A stretch of DNA of 64,000 nucleotides from the NCBI RefSeq assembly GCF_009649815.1, contig NZ_WJIC01000014.1, positions 124,001-188,000 on the forward strand, in the 5' to 3' direction. The position numbers and the translations under genes are program-made. Below, piece after piece: positions 45,587-54,601 of the stretch. Within the stretch, counting starts at the first letter, position 1; every line of letters begins with the position of its first letter. Source of the DNA: Nocardia sp. SYP-A9097 (GTDB taxonomy: Bacteria > Actinomycetota > Actinomycetes > Mycobacteriales > Mycobacteriaceae). The notes under the pieces were generated by a model. The model was not told the DNA's origin. It worked only from the letters and a program-made list of their open reading frames with translations, and did not search any database.

Positions 45587-47266
45587 GTGTCCGCACAACT
45601 GGATCCCGCCTACCGCACCCGGGCCATCGATGCGCTCGGCGACACCGAGATCGACGTCCTCGTCATCGGTGGCGGCGTGACCGGCGCGGGCGCTGCCCTC
45701 GACGCCGCCTCGCGTGGACTGTCCGTCACCTTGGTGGAGGCGCGCGACTTCGCCGCGGGCACCTCGAGCCGGTCGTCCAAGCTCATTCACGGCGGGCTGC
45801 GATACCTCGAACAGCTCGACTTCGCTTTGGTGCGTGAGGCTTTGAAGGAACGCGGGCTGCTGCTGAACAAGCTGGCACCGCATCTGGTGCACCCGGTGCC
45901 GTTCCTGTTCCCGCTGCAGCATCGAGTGTGGGAACGCGCCTACATCGGTGCGGGCGTGGCGCTGTACGACACGCTCGGTGGAGCGCGCGCGGTACCCATG
46001 CACCGGCACCTGACCCGCAGTGGCGCACTGGAATTGGCGCCCGCGCTCAAGGATGACGCCATGACCGGGGCCATCAAGTATTACGACGCGCAGGTCGATG
46101 ACGCCCGGCACACCATGATGCTGGCGCGCACCGCCGCGCGGCACGGCGCGACCGTGCTCACCCGAACCAAGGTCACAGGACTGCTGCGCGATGGCGAGCA
46201 GGTCGTGGGCGCGCAGGTCACAGATCTGGAAACCGGTCTGGCACATACGATTCGGGCGCGCACGGTGATCAGCGCGACCGGGGTGTGGACCGACGACATG
46301 ATCAAGATGACCGGGGTCGAATTCCCGTTCCATGTGCGCATGTCCAAGGGCGTGCACATCATGGTGCCGCGCGAGCGACTGAATATGAGCACCGGGCTGA
46401 TCATGCGCACCGAGAAGTCCGTGCTGTTCGTGATTCCGTGGGCGGAGCACTGGATCGTCGGTACCACCGACACCGACTGGTCACTGGACAAGAACCATCC
46501 GACCGCCAGCGCCGCGGACGTGCAGTACATCCTCGATCACGTCAATTCGCTACTGCGCGAACCGCTTACGCGCGCAGATATCGTCGGCACCTATGCGGGA
46601 CTGCGCCCACTCATGACCGGCGCGTCCAAGGAGACCTCGAAGCTCTCGCGTGAGCACGCGGTCGCCGAACCCGCGCCCGGGCTCTTCGTCATCGCCGGCG
46701 GTAAGTACACCACCTACCGCGTGATGGCCGCCGATGTCGTCGACGCCGCCGCCGCGCGCCTGGGCAGTGACGCACCCGCCTCGGTCACCGCGGACCTGCC
46801 GCTGCTCGGTGCGGTCGGATACCAGGACATGCTCGACGACGCCCCCGATATCGCCGCCCGCACCGCCCTGTCCCTGGAAACCGTGCAACACCTGCTCGGC
46901 CGCTACGGCTCCCTCACCGAGGCCATCCTCGACCTCATTGCCGCGGAACCCGCACTGCGCGAACCGATTTCGGGCGCACAGGACTACATCGCCGCCGAGG
47001 CCGTCTACGCCGCCACCCACGAAGGCGCCCTGCACCTCGACGACGTCCTGACCCGCCGCACCCGCATCTCCATCGAAGTCCCCGACCGCGGCCTGCAAGC
47101 AGCCCCCGAAATCGCCCGCCTCATCGCCCCCCACCTCGGCTGGGACGCCACCCGCACCAACGCCGAAATCAACCGGTACTACGACCGCGTCCACGCCGAA
47201 CTCGCCGCCAACCAAGCCGACGACGACGAAGCCGCCAACACCGCCCGCCTCCTCGCCGTCAGCTGA
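45587..47266 (+). CDS. glpD: FAD-dependent glycerol-3-phosphate dehydrogenase
   Basis: 559 residues. It oxidises glycerol-3-phosphate to dihydroxyacetone phosphate and passes electrons to the respiratory chain at the membrane. The FAD motif is VIGGGVTGAGAALDAASRG, the GlpD signature SRSSKLIHGGLRYLEQ follows, and the C-terminal domain is complete. GTG 45587 was chosen because AAGGAG lies six bases upstream; ATG 45560 would overlap glpK. No glpF uptake gene is in the window. Confidence 0.95.
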   Translation: MSAQLDPAYRTRAIDALGDTEIDVLVIGGGVTGAGAALDAASRGLSVTLVEARDFAAGTSSRSSKLIHGGLRYLEQLDFALVREALKERGLLLNKLAPHLVHPVPFLFPLQHRVWERAYIGAGVALYDTLGGARAVPMHRHLTRSGALELAPALKDDAMTGAIKYYDAQVDDARHTMMLARTAARHGATVLTRTKVTGLLRDGEQVVGAQVTDLETGLAHTIRARTVISATGVWTDDMIKMTGVEFPFHVRMSKGVHIMVPRERLNMSTGLIMRTEKSVLFVIPWAEHWIVGTTDTDWSLDKNHPTASAADVQYILDHVNSLLREPLTRADIVGTYAGLRPLMTGASKETSKLSREHAVAEPAPGLFVIAGGKYTTYRVMAADVVDAAAARLGSDAPASVTADLPLLGAVGYQDMLDDAPDIAARTALSLETVQHLLGRYGSLTEAILDLIAAEPALREPISGAQDYIAAEAVYAATHEGALHLDDVLTRRTRISIEVPDRGLQAAPEIARLIAPHLGWDATRTNAEINRYYDRVHAELAANQADDDEAANTARLLAVS

Positions 47267-47329
47267 GACAACAACTCGAACGTGCACTCGCACAACACAA
47301 CTCAGAGGGCCTGCCTGCCGGGTCGAAAG

Positions 47330-47872
47330 TCAGAGATCGTCCAGGGCGGGCAGGCCGGCACCGGACTGCAACTCGCGGTCACCTTGGACGATGCTGCGAT
47401 GAATGCGGGACAGGTTGTGCTCCACCACATGAGCAACGAACTGGTCGTTGACCGGGACGATGACACCGACCAGCTCACGTCGGTCCGTGACCGCCAGCAT
47501 CTGCCGGTTGCGTGCGGCTTCACGTATCACCGGCGCGGACAGTTCGCCTATTCGAATGGTGCGGTGTCCCGGCCCACCCGGGCCGGTATCGTCCTCACCT
47601 TTGTCGTGGCCGGGCATGAACGTATCGACGACCTCTTGTAGCGCCTCGAGTGGGTTCCGGCGGGCGCGGGTCGCATCACTTTCCGGGGATTCCTCACCCA
47701 GCGTGTCCAGCCCGGGAAGCGTGGTGAGATTCGCCAGGTTCTTCTCGCCCTGACCTAGGCTCTGCTCGGTTCTGGACCGGTTCATGACCAGCATCTGGGT
47801 CAGCCAGCCTTGCGTAATGGGACAGAAAACGCCCGCCAACACTCTGTTATCGGTGATCGCTGCGAGCGATCC
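47330..47872 (-). pseudogene. 5'-truncated gene with two Phd/YefM-like repeats
   Basis: About 180 residues remain, read leftwards into a stop at 47330. Two similar units are visible: SLAAITDNRVLAGVFCPITQGW...SLGQGEKNL and, 95 residues later, LAVTDRRELVGVIVPVNDQF...SIVQGDREL. Each resembles the second half of a prevent-host-death antitoxin fold, with a Pro/Gly-rich linker between. The beginning is lost at the junction with the transposase remnant near 47872. Function is unknown; no toxin partner is nearby. Confidence 0.55.
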
Positions 47873-48570
47873 GGTGGCAGACGGTGTGGAAACGACACCG
47901 CCGCTACACCGACGACGGCACCTGGGACAGGGTGTCGACCGCGTTGCTCGCGTTGGCGGACACCACCGGCGATCTGGACTGGGTGGTCTCGATCGATTCG
48001 ACGGTCGTGCGGGCGCACCAGCACGCCGCCGGCGCGGCCGCGGACTCGGTGAGCGGGCTATGTACCGGCCGATCACGCCCTCGGGCGTTCTCGTGGCGGG
48101 TTGACAACCAAAGTTCATCTCGCCGCCGACGGGGCAGGTCACGGCCTGGCCGTGCTGCTCACACCCGGACAAACCAACGATTCACCGCTACTGCCGCCGT
48201 TGCTCGACGCGGTCGTGGTGCCCTGCCTCGAGGGCGGCCCGCCACGACGTAATCCGGAGGTGGTGATCGCCGATCGAGCCTATTGCGCGGCATCGAATCG
48301 AACCCTGTTGCGGCGCAAACGGATCCGGGCAGTGATCCCGGAACGGCGTGATCAGGTCGCCAACCGCAAACGCAAGGGACGCGCGGGCGGGCGGGCACCG
48401 AACTTCGACCCACAGACCTACAAGCGCCGCAACGTCATCGAACGCGCCTTCAACAAGGTCAAACACTGGCGCGCGGTCGCCACCCGCTACGACAAGCTCG
48501 CGATCACCTACCGCGCCGGATTCGTCCTGACCCTCATCGTCGGATGGCTCAAATTATTGGGAGACAAAAC
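47872..48570 (+). mobile_element. Degenerate IS5-family insertion sequence
   Basis: Transposase remnant in two frames. The first frame reads RWQTVWKRHRRYTDDGTWDRV and WVVSIDSTVVRAHQHAAG, which includes the first catalytic Asp. After a frame change near 48055-48070 the second frame reads ADHALGRSRGGLTTKVHLAADG, VIADRAY and a C-terminal RRNVIERAFNKVKHWRAVATRYDK with the Glu. The left end and N-terminus are missing. The right end GGGAGACAAAAC appears to be a terminal repeat and abuts the senR stop codon. The frame change could be a programmed frameshift in the parent element. Confidence 0.8.
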
Positions 48571-49206
48571 CTATGGCAGGAGACGCTGTTCTTTGGCCAC
48601 GGCTACCGCGGCGGCGCGGGTATCCACCGCGAGTTTGTCGTAGATACGGCCGAGGTGGGTTTTGACGGTGGCCTCGCTGATGTGGAGGGCTCGGGCTATT
48701 TCGCGGTTGCCCAGGCCCCGGGAGAGTTGGGCGAGAATGTCCACTTCGCGGGCGGTCAGGGTGGGGCGTGGGTTGCGCAGGTGGGCCATTACCCGGTGGG
48801 CCACGGGTGGGGAGAGGGCTGTTTTGCCTTGGGCGGCAGCTTTGATCGCCGAGAAGAGGTCTTCGGCACTTTCGGCTTTCAATAGGTAGCCGGTGGCTCC
48901 GGCGGCGATGGCACGGGCGATGTCGGCGTCGGTGTCGTAGGTGGTCAGAACCAGGACCCGTGGTGCGGGGGAAGGCAATTCGGTGATTTGGCGGGTGGCT
49001 TCCGCGCCGTCCATATCGGCGCCGAGTTGCAGGTCCATGAGGACTACATCCGGGCGTAGGCGTTCCGCGAGTGTGACCGCTTCTCGACCGGTGCCGACTT
49101 CGGCGATCACCTCGATGCCCGGGGCGCTGGAGAGTAGGGCGAGCAGGCCCGCGCGGACTACCGCGTGGTCGTCGCAGATCAGGAGGCGCACAGGGGAATC
49201 CGTCAC
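48571..49206 (-). CDS. senR: LuxR-type response regulator (SenR-like)
   Basis: 211 residues. The receiver domain has acidic residues at 12-13 (LLICDDH) and the phosphorylated Asp58 (VVLMDLQ). A NarL/LuxR HTH follows (LTAREVDILAQLSRGLGNREIARALHISEATVKTHL). The GTG start overlaps the kinase stop by one base, so the pair is coupled. With HbpS and SenS next door it matches the Streptomyces SenS-SenR system. The stop codon lies directly against the IS right end, so the last residues could have been altered by insertion. Confidence 0.88.
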   Translation of the reverse strand: MTDSPVRLLICDDHAVVRAGLLALLSSAPGIEVIAEVGTGREAVTLAERLRPDVVLMDLQLGADMDGAEATRQITELPSPAPRVLVLTTYDTDADIARAIAAGATGYLLKAESAEDLFSAIKAAAQGKTALSPPVAHRVMAHLRNPRPTLTAREVDILAQLSRGLGNREIARALHISEATVKTHLGRIYDKLAVDTRAAAVAVAKEQRLLP

Positions 49207-50534
49207 TACTGCGCCAAGGGGATCGAGGCGGAGAGGACGGTGCCCTCCCCCGGCGCGGATTCGATTGCCAGTACACCGGCGAACTGTCGGAGGCGGGCGC
49301 GCATCGCGGGTAGACCGTGGCCGCGTTCCGGGCCGGAGGTGAGGCGCCGCGGGTCGAAACCACAACCGTCGTCGGCGATATCGAGTGCTACCTGATCACC
49401 GAGATAGGTGAGGGTGATCGTCGCGGAAGTCGCGTCGGCATGCTCGCGCACATTCGCCAACGCGCCCTGGGCGATTCGCAGCAGGGTGGATTCCACGCGG
49501 GCCGGCAGGTCGGTCGGTGCACCATCGAACTGGAAGCAAACGGTCAGAGCGCCGTCGCTCTCGCGCGCGGCCAGCGTGCGCAAAGCCGCACTGAGCGAAC
49601 CGTTTTCGGCCAGTTCGGCCGGAGCGAGATCGTGTACGAAGCGCCTCGCTTCGGCCAGATTCCGGTCGGCGATCCCGGCCGCGGTATGCACGTGCTCGCG
49701 CGCTCGCCCCGGATCCTCGGCCCACACCAATTCCGCCGCCTGCAACAGCATGCGCTGACTCGAAAGCCCCTGCGCCAGCGTGTCATGAATCTCCATGGAC
49801 AACCGTTGCCGCTCGGCCAGCATGCCCTCGCGCCGCTCGGTGCTCGCCAGATCCCGACGAGTACACATCAGGTCATCGATGAGCGCGGCCTGCCGATCGG
49901 TCTGCCGCTGCATGAACACGAAAACGGCGGTGGCGACCACCGCGACGGCAGGCGGTGCGAGCAGCACATTCGGGTCCAGCCACCCGACCAGCCGCACCTG
50001 CGTGACCACCACCAACCCGGTCAGCAGCGCCGCCAGGATCAAGGCCACCCGCAGCGGCAGAATCCGCAGAGCGAGATAGAGCAGCGGCACCGCACACCAG
50101 GCGAAGCTCGGCCCGAGCACTACGAGCACAGCCCATACCGCGACCACCGCCGCCAACCAGACTGTGCGCCAAGGACGTCCGCCGCTGCGCGCCGCCCGAT
50201 CCGACAGCACGTCGAGGGCGTAGAGCGCGGCCAGCAGGATCGAAAGGGCGATCACCCACGGCGTACGCGGAGTGTCGTAGTGGCGGATGAGGAAGCGGGC
50301 CAGTGAAGCGGCGAGCAGCGCGTAGAAGGCCGCGTCCATGACCAGGCCGAGGCGGCGGGATTCGGCGTGCTCTGCGCCCCCACCGAAACCATGCGGGTCG
50401 GCGCGGCCAACGTCCAGATCGGCGCGACCCGAGTCCGCGCTGTCCGTGGCGGGGCCGACGCCGCGCGAATCGGCAGTGCCGGAGGGCGCCGAGAGTCGGC
50501 GCGAGTCGCCGTCGGTTGGGTTGGGTTGCGGCAC
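49206..50534 (-). CDS. senS: Sensor histidine kinase (SenS-like)
   Basis: 442 residues. A 65-residue N-terminal stretch of low complexity is followed by five or six membrane segments (about 68-208), a HisKA_3 domain with His250 in RLSMEIHDTLAQGLSS, and an ATPase domain with DIADDGCGFDP. The GTG start has GGAGG six bases upstream. Divergent hbpS encodes the expected external partner. In Streptomyces, HbpS binds SenS and modulates its autophosphorylation according to heme and redox state; the same is inferred here. Confidence 0.88.
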   Translation of the reverse strand: MPQPNPTDGDSRRLSAPSGTADSRGVGPATDSADSGRADLDVGRADPHGFGGGAEHAESRRLGLVMDAAFYALLAASLARFLIRHYDTPRTPWVIALSILLAALYALDVLSDRAARSGGRPWRTVWLAAVVAVWAVLVVLGPSFAWCAVPLLYLALRILPLRVALILAALLTGLVVVTQVRLVGWLDPNVLLAPPAVAVVATAVFVFMQRQTDRQAALIDDLMCTRRDLASTERREGMLAERQRLSMEIHDTLAQGLSSQRMLLQAAELVWAEDPGRAREHVHTAAGIADRNLAEARRFVHDLAPAELAENGSLSAALRTLAARESDGALTVCFQFDGAPTDLPARVESTLLRIAQGALANVREHADATSATITLTYLGDQVALDIADDGCGFDPRRLTSGPERGHGLPAMRARLRQFAGVLAIESAPGEGTVLSASIPLAQ

Positions 50535-50718
50535 TTCCCACCTCCTCTGGTCGGATCAGCGAACCGGGCGGTCTGGGCAAACAGTGTCATTGTGCCTGGT
50601 GTGCGGGGGTTCGGGGGTCAACCGATCGGCTGATGCCGGGGTCGGCCGGGTGGGGCGTGGAAGGTATCCGGCACGTCGATGGCGGGCGGGCGGCGGGGTC
50701 GCAGGATTGATGGGGAAC

Positions 50719-50732
50719 GGGCCGGTCGGCCC
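50719..50732. promoter_or_regulatory. Palindrome in the senS-hbpS promoter region
   Basis: GGGCCG-GT-CGGCCC is an inverted repeat 28 bases before the hbpS start, in the 226-base divergent region. It is a candidate SenR site, though such GC palindromes arise easily by chance. Confidence 0.3.
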
Positions 50733-50760
50733 GAACCAATCGAGAACGTGAGGAAATGGC

Positions 50761-51324
50761 ATGAGCGGCAAGGGCGTATCTGCTCGGAATCGGATTCTGG
50801 CCGGCGGGGTCGCGGCGGTGGCGGTGACCGCCGGAGTGGTCGGGGTGGTCGCGTCGAATGCCGACAGCACCGAGCCGGGAACCAAGGCACCCGTGGTGGC
50901 CGATGCGGGCGAGGCGAATCTGCAGCAGAGCACGCATCTCACCGTGGCCGCGGCCACCAGGGCCGCACAGGCCGCGCTGGATGCGGCGAAGCAGGAGAAT
51001 CAGCGGGTCAGTGTGGCCGTGGTGGATCGGGATGGGAACACCATCGTGGTGCTGCGCGGGGATGGCGCGGGACCGCAATCGTTCGAATCGGCTCGGGAGA
51101 AGGCGTTTACGGCGGTGTCGTGGAATGCGCCGACCTCGAAACTGGTGGAGCGCTTGGCCTCCGCTCCGCAGCTCGCGGATATTCCGGGAACGCTGTTCCT
51201 GGCCGGCGGTGCACCGGTCGATGCCAAGGGCGCGCCGATCGCCGGGATCGGTGTGGCGGGCGCGCCGAGTGGCGATCTGGATGAGAAGTTCGCGCAGGCC
51301 GGTGCTGCCGCACTGGGTCACTGA
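50761..51324 (+). CDS. hbpS: Extracellular heme-binding redox sensor HbpS (GlcG/DUF336 family)
   Basis: 187 residues with an N-terminal signal or anchor segment (about 10-33). The DUF336 domain begins near LTVAAATRAAQAALDAA and contains AVVDRDGNTIVVLRGDGAGP, KAFTAVSWNAPTS and a C-terminal GIGVAGAPSGDLDEKFAQAG. From memory this is very close to HbpS of Streptomyces reticuli, which binds heme, forms octamers and signals to SenS. GAGGAA precedes ATG. The adjacent divergent senS-senR pair supports the call. Confidence 0.92.
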   Translation: MSGKGVSARNRILAGGVAAVAVTAGVVGVVASNADSTEPGTKAPVVADAGEANLQQSTHLTVAAATRAAQAALDAAKQENQRVSVAVVDRDGNTIVVLRGDGAGPQSFESAREKAFTAVSWNAPTSKLVERLASAPQLADIPGTLFLAGGAPVDAKGAPIAGIGVAGAPSGDLDEKFAQAGAAALGH

Positions 51325-51354
51325 ACGCGTGTGCGCAGCTCTACCTCTGAGACC

Positions 51355-51858
51355 TCAGCCGCCGATGGTGAACAGTTCTCCCGGGGTGGCTCCGAGGTCG
51401 ACGAAATGCTGCTGCGGAACCTCCACGAAGATCGCGTATCCGGTGGCGATGACGGTTTCGCCGTCGGTCAGCACCGAATCGATGAAGAGTTTGCGGCCCT
51501 TGCGTGCACTGAGCTGGGATGTGACGACCAATTCTCGCCCCAGCCGGGCAGGTGAGCGGAAGTTCACATCGAGCTTCACGGTGACCGCGGGCTGCCGCAA
51601 CGGCATCAGGATGGAACCGGAGGCTTCATCGAGGGCGGCGGCGACAATGCCGCCGTGCGCCACGCCGGGCGCACCCTGATGCCGCTCATCCATCGTGAAA
51701 GTTCCTCGCACAGTGTCACCCCGGCGTTCGAACACAATGCGCGGTGAGGCCGGATTCGACGGGCCGCAGCCGAAACACCCGTGGTGATGCGCCGGGAGCG
51801 GCCCTTCGGCGAAGAGCTCCCCGAGCGGCAGCGGCACCGTTTCACGATCGTGTTCCAT
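51355..51858 (-). CDS. PaaI-type hotdog thioesterase
   Basis: 167 residues. The hotdog fold core is recognisable by GVAHGGIVAAALDEASG, where the HGG turn and the following Asp/Glu belong to the active site. A CFGCG motif near residue 30 is typical of the actinobacterial subgroup. It would hydrolyse acyl-CoA thioesters. It is convergent with hbpS and stands alone before the Clp-like gene. Substrate is unknown. Confidence 0.88.
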   Translation of the reverse strand: MEHDRETVPLPLGELFAEGPLPAHHHGCFGCGPSNPASPRIVFERRGDTVRGTFTMDERHQGAPGVAHGGIVAAALDEASGSILMPLRQPAVTVKLDVNFRSPARLGRELVVTSQLSARKGRKLFIDSVLTDGETVIATGYAIFVEVPQQHFVDLGATPGELFTIGG

Positions 51859-51915
51859 CTCCCGAAGTTAACTCACGTTCACTGACAAAGCGAGAAACGG
51901 GAGAGTCCGGGCAAA

Positions 51916-51949
51916 AGCGCCGCACCGGGAGTGGACCCGGCGCGGCGCT
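51916..51949 (-). terminator. Intrinsic terminator of the clpC-like gene
   Basis: On the minus strand AGCGCCGC-n-CCGGG pairs with its complement around a 6-base loop, with one mismatch, and TTTT follows. It lies 13 bases after the clpC-like stop. Confidence 0.85.
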
Positions 51950-51961
51950 GTCCGTGGGCGG

Positions 51962-54508
51962 CTAGTGCTTCGACTTGGCGGCACCGGCCTTGCCGTGACT
52001 GTTCTTGGTGTGCGCGCCACCGTCCGGGATATTGATGGTGGCGTCGGCGGATCTCTTGCCGGAAGCCTTGCGGTGCAATGCCTCCACCAGTAGACCGTTC
52101 TCGTCGGCATCGATGCGAACCGTATCGCCCGGGCCGAGCGCACCGCCCAGAATCTTCTCGGCGAGAGCGTTGTCCAGCCGCTTCTGCACGGTCCGGCGCA
52201 GCGGACGCGCACCGAACTCGGGCTGATAGCCGGTGTCCGCCAGCCAATCCATGGCCTTGTCCGAGACATCCAGGGCGATGTCCTGTGCGCGCAGCCGGCG
52301 GCGGGTGCCGTCCAGCACCAGATCCACGATATTGCGCAGCTGATCGCGGTCGAGGCGATGGAAGACGATCTGCTCGTCCAGCCGGTTGAGGAATTCGGGC
52401 CGGAAGTGTTTGCGCAGCCGATCCTCCAGCTGCGGTGTAATCGATTGCAGGTCATCATCTTTCGCGGACAGGATGATATCCGAGCCGATATTGCTGGTCA
52501 GGATGACGATGGTGTTCTTGAAATCGACTGTGCGGCCCTTGGAGTCGGTGACCCGGCCGTCGTCCAGGAGTTGCAGCAGCACATTGAACACGTCCGGGTG
52601 CGCCTTCTCCACCTCGTCGAACAGGATCACCGAATACGGTTGGCGGCGAACCTTATCGGTGAGCTGGGCGGCATCGTCGTAGCCGACGTATCCGGGTGGC
52701 GCACCGACCAGCCTGGAAACCGTGTGCTTCTCCTGGAATTCGCTCATATCGAAGCGGATCAGCCGGTCCTCATCGCCGAATACAGCCTGCGCCAAGGCTT
52801 TCGCGAGCTCGGTCTTACCTACACCGGTGGGGCCCAGGAACAGGAACGAGCCGATCGGCCGATTCGGATCCTTCAGTCCGGCGCGCGCCCGGCGCACCGC
52901 CTCGGCCACCGCGACAATCGCCTCGTCCTGACCGACGACCCGTTTATGCAGCGCCTCTTCGAGTTTCAGCAGTTTCTGGCGCTCCTCGACGGTGAGATCG
53001 GTGACCGGAATACCGGTCTGCCGTGACACCACCTCGGCGATATCGGTGACGGTCACCTGCGGTACCTCGGGTGAGGTGGCGCTGCCGGAACCCCGCTCCG
53101 CCTCGGCGATTTCGGCCTTGAACCGGTTCGCCCTCTCATAGTCCTCGCCCGCGACGGCGGCATCCTTCTCGCGGCGCAGACCGGCGAGCCGCTCCTGACT
53201 CTCGCGGGCCTTCGGATCGAGTGTGCGGGTGCGTAATCGAACCCGCGCGCCCGCCTGATCCACCAGATCGATGGCCTTGTCCGGCATGAACCGGTCGGTG
53301 AGATAGCGATCCGAGAGTTCGGCCGCCGCGATCAGCGCCTCGTCCTCGTAGTGCACCTGATGGTGCTCCTCGTACACATCGACCAGCCCGCGCAGGATCT
53401 CGATGGTGTCCACCACGGACGGCTCGGCGACCATGACCGGCTGGAACCGCCGCTCCAGCGCGGCATCCTTCTCGATGTATTTGCGGTACTCGTCGATGGT
53501 GGTCGCACCGATGCAGTGCAGTTCGCCGCGGGCCAGTGCGGGCTTGAGCAGATTGCCCGCGTCCATGGCGCCCTCGCCGCCGGCACCGGCGCCGACAATG
53601 GTGTGCAGTTCATCGATGAAGATCACCAATTCCTCCGAGTGCGAACGCACTTCGTCGAGAATCTTGGTGAGCCGCTCCTCGAATTCGCCGCGATACTTGC
53701 TGCCCGCCACCAGCGCACCCACATCCAAGGCGATGACGCGGCGCTCGGCGAGGGTCTCGGGCACATCGCCGTTCACGATGCGCTGGGCCAGGCCCTCCAC
53801 GATGGCGGTCTTGCCCACGCCCGGATCACCGATGAGCACCGGATTGTTCTTGCGCCGCCGGGACAGGATCTCCACGGTCTGCTCGATCTCCTGCGCGCGG
53901 CCGACCACCGGATCGACCTTGCCGGCGCGCGCCTCCGCGGTGAGATCGCGGCCGTACTCGTCGAGGGTCGGGGTATCGCTGGGCCCCTTGGGCACATTCG
54001 CGGTGGGGAGTTTGCCGCCGCCCGCGAGGGCCTGGGCGGCCGGGCTGTCCGCGGTGGCGGCGATACCCAGCAGGATGTGTTCGGGGCCGATATAGCTGCT
54101 GCCCGCCTCCGCGGCGCTGCGCTGGGCATTGTGCAGGGCGGCTTTCGCGGCCGGGCTCAAAGCGAGCCCGTGCGCACCGCCGTGCGCGCCGATGCCGCTG
54201 CCCGCGGCGGTGCGCATCTGCTCGCGCAATTGCTTCGGGTCCCTGCCGATTTCGGTGATGATGCTCCGGGCCGGCTCGGTATCGGCCGCGGCGTAGAGCA
54301 GGTGTTCGGGGGTGATTTCGGCGCTGCCCCATTTGTGTGCGGCGGCGCGGGCCCCGTCCACGACGGCTTTGGCGCTGTCGCTCAGTAATCGGGTCAGATC
54401 GATGCGCTGCACCGGCGGCTGCGCCGCCATACCGGAGCCGAAGAAGCGCTGGAAAATATCGTCGATGGAGTCGAAGGAGTCCCTGGAACTTGGCCAACCC
54501 TGCGTCAT
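51962..54508 (-). CDS. ClpC-like AAA+ unfoldase without a visible ClpP-docking loop
   Basis: 848 residues from ATG 54508, preceded by GAGGTGACC. Two N-terminal Clp_N repeats (about 40-170) are followed by AAA-1 (Walker A GDPGVGKTA, Walker B VIFIDELH), a short UVR-like middle region (ERLAGLRREKDAAVAGEDYE) as in ClpC rather than ClpB, and AAA-2 (GPTGVGKTE, ILFDEVEKAHPDVF). Between TSNIGSD and HFRPEFLNR, where ClpC has an LGF/IGF-type loop for ClpP, the sequence is DIILSAKDDDLQSITPQLEDRL with no such tripeptide. It may thus work as a ClpP-independent disaggregase. The tail is charged and Lys-rich. Confidence 0.85.
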   Translation of the reverse strand: MTQGWPSSRDSFDSIDDIFQRFFGSGMAAQPPVQRIDLTRLLSDSAKAVVDGARAAAHKWGSAEITPEHLLYAAADTEPARSIITEIGRDPKQLREQMRTAAGSGIGAHGGAHGLALSPAAKAALHNAQRSAAEAGSSYIGPEHILLGIAATADSPAAQALAGGGKLPTANVPKGPSDTPTLDEYGRDLTAEARAGKVDPVVGRAQEIEQTVEILSRRRKNNPVLIGDPGVGKTAIVEGLAQRIVNGDVPETLAERRVIALDVGALVAGSKYRGEFEERLTKILDEVRSHSEELVIFIDELHTIVGAGAGGEGAMDAGNLLKPALARGELHCIGATTIDEYRKYIEKDAALERRFQPVMVAEPSVVDTIEILRGLVDVYEEHHQVHYEDEALIAAAELSDRYLTDRFMPDKAIDLVDQAGARVRLRTRTLDPKARESQERLAGLRREKDAAVAGEDYERANRFKAEIAEAERGSGSATSPEVPQVTVTDIAEVVSRQTGIPVTDLTVEERQKLLKLEEALHKRVVGQDEAIVAVAEAVRRARAGLKDPNRPIGSFLFLGPTGVGKTELAKALAQAVFGDEDRLIRFDMSEFQEKHTVSRLVGAPPGYVGYDDAAQLTDKVRRQPYSVILFDEVEKAHPDVFNVLLQLLDDGRVTDSKGRTVDFKNTIVILTSNIGSDIILSAKDDDLQSITPQLEDRLRKHFRPEFLNRLDEQIVFHRLDRDQLRNIVDLVLDGTRRRLRAQDIALDVSDKAMDWLADTGYQPEFGARPLRRTVQKRLDNALAEKILGGALGPGDTVRIDADENGLLVEALHRKASGKRSADATINIPDGGAHTKNSHGKAGAAKSKH

Positions 54509-54601
54509 GGTCACCTCGTGGCATCGGGGGACAAATCGGGCGAACTCGTCTCCACACTAGCGACCGGCGCCGAAACGGCAAGGGGCCGTAATGCGTTTGT
54601 G

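Noticed and set aside
47810..48172. Longer N-terminus for the Phd-like gene
   Set aside because: Residues upstream of about 47872 come from reading the transposase backwards, so the open frame there is accidental.
47884..48252. Intact transposase gene
   Set aside because: Only part of an IS5-type transposase is present, the N-terminus is missing and the frame changes part way, so it was called a remnant.
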